Shown one piece after another: positions 63,532 through 64,000 of a stretch of 64,000 nucleotides of DNA. The stretch covers positions 62,001 through 126,000 of the forward strand of contig CAHJWI010000004.1 of NCBI GenBank assembly GCA_903642225.1, in the 5' to 3' direction. Position numbers and translations under genes: made by a program. The notes under the pieces are model-generated. The model searched no databases. It was not told where the DNA came from and was given only the letters and a program-made list of their open reading frames with translations. The stretch is from Acidobacteriaceae bacterium (lineage in GTDB: Bacteria > Acidobacteriota > Terriglobia > Terriglobales > Acidobacteriaceae). Numbering within the stretch: position 1 is the first letter of the stretch; each line of letters starts with the position of its first letter.

Positions 63532-64000
63532 GTGTTGGAATTTTTAGCGAGGCCTGCTGCTGCTGGTGGTCTTGCCAGTTGCAGCAAGTGGATCTGGGCG
63601 CAGGCGTAGCTGCCTGGTTCGGATGGAGGCTACGGACTTGCGCGGCCGGCGAAAGACATTGAGGCGAAGGTGGCTCCGAACGTGTATGCGACGGCAAAGG
63701 CTGGGGTCCGTGGTCAACGTTTAAGAACCTTGCGCCGCCTGAGACCAACACCTTTTGCGGGCAGAGTGCGGAGCTGCTGAAGGTGATGGGCAGCGATGGA
63801 CGGGAGCGCGTGATTTTTGTCTGTGATGTGTGAAAGCCGAAGGAGCTGTCCGACTCGCGGAATCTGTGGATCCCGATGGACGTGAATGCGGCGAAGATGG
63901 CCTCACCTGCGCCGGCACCCTGGCGCATCGATGCAAAGACGGCTATGATCTCCACGGCGAAGTAAGCGGTTACATCCATGAGGTTGCCATGAAGGTTCGG
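63532..64000. other. Region after gdhA, mostly pseudogene remnant
   Basis: No intact gene is supported in these 469 bases. The part from 63660 to 63965 is the remnant described separately. What lies before and after it shows no open frame of note. The window ends here. Confidence 0.5.
63660..63965 (+). pseudogene. C-terminal remnant of a GH43-like glycosidase
   Basis: Translated on the plus strand, the frame ending at TAA 63963 reads GWGPWSTFKNLAPPETNTF, then QSAELLKVMGSDGRERVIFV, CDV, a TGA stop (63831-63833), KPKELSDSRNLWIPMDV and APWRIDAKT. This resembles the last beta-propeller blade of GH43-like enzymes, where DxWxPKxLxDSRYxWxP is typical, and the stop stands exactly where Trp is expected. 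Upstream, the frame shifts near 63690 and the rest of the gene is missing. It is therefore a dead fragment. Confidence 0.55.

Overview
The window is about 60% G+C, densely coded chromosomal DNA. Gene content and protein style point to the Acidobacteriota, most likely class Terriglobia (Acidobacteriaceae). The supporting signs are a Fis-type helix-turn-helix gene behind cvpA, an ATP synthase locus with only the membrane genes, a PEP-CTERM protein, a lysine-pathway cluster containing an M29 aminopeptidase, a GH31/transporter/GH125 cassette, and many exported proteins with lipoprotein or Tat signals. The phylum call is an inference from protein resemblance. The genus cannot be given. No rRNA, tRNA, CRISPR array, phage or insertion sequence was seen.

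Layout, left to right. 1-7.6 kb (minus): fis-like, cvpA, purC, a secreted esterase-like protein and the condensin gene smc. 7.6-12 kb: an exported TPR protein (+), a ymdB-type phosphodiesterase (-) and lysS (+), with a perfect shared terminator between the first two. 12.1-14.1 kb (minus): a double cyclophilin, a zinc-ribbon protein and a small lipoprotein. 14.2-16.2 kb (+): atpZ-atpI-atpB-atpE, the membrane part of ATP synthase only. 16.2-22.2 kb (minus): uppP, an SH3-like exported protein, threonine dehydratase, an alpha/beta hydrolase and RNase J. 22.7-23.7 kb (+): manganese catalase. 23.8-31.2 kb (mostly minus): lysine/diaminopimelate genes asd-lysC-dapB-M29 peptidase-dapA, then a small + strand gene, a cupin and dapD. 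31.3-37.1 kb (minus): a membrane protein, a cupredoxin lipoprotein, nrdR, a flippase-like protein, a lytic transglycosylase, argJ and a Gfo/Idh oxidoreductase. 37.4-41.5 kb (+): a TolC/HlyD export pair and a DedA-rhodanese fusion. 41.6-46.7 kb: a PEP-CTERM protein (-), ribokinase (+), feoAB (-) and an acyltransferase (-). 47-50.1 kb (+): a PSMA-like peptidase and a Tat-exported superoxide dismutase. 50.6-55.9 kb (+): a GH31, MHS-type transporter and GH125 operon for alpha-glycan use. 56.5-59.7 kb (minus): phoH, queA and a DUF374 acyltransferase. 59.7-63.5 kb (+): a soluble multi-PAS histidine kinase and gdhA.

Most of the window is housekeeping: cell wall precursors, lysine, ATP synthase, RNA turnover and chromosome structure. 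The less ordinary parts are the glycan cassette flanked by a decayed sugar-kinase-like gene, a second decayed glycosidase after gdhA, unusual insertions in SMC, LysRS and ArgJ, a double cyclophilin with one apparently dead domain, and several non-ATG starts, including a probable CTG start. I did not find a convincing wholly new multi-gene system. The best candidates for follow-up are the lysine cluster with its M29 peptidase, the glycan cassette and the SMC head insertion.
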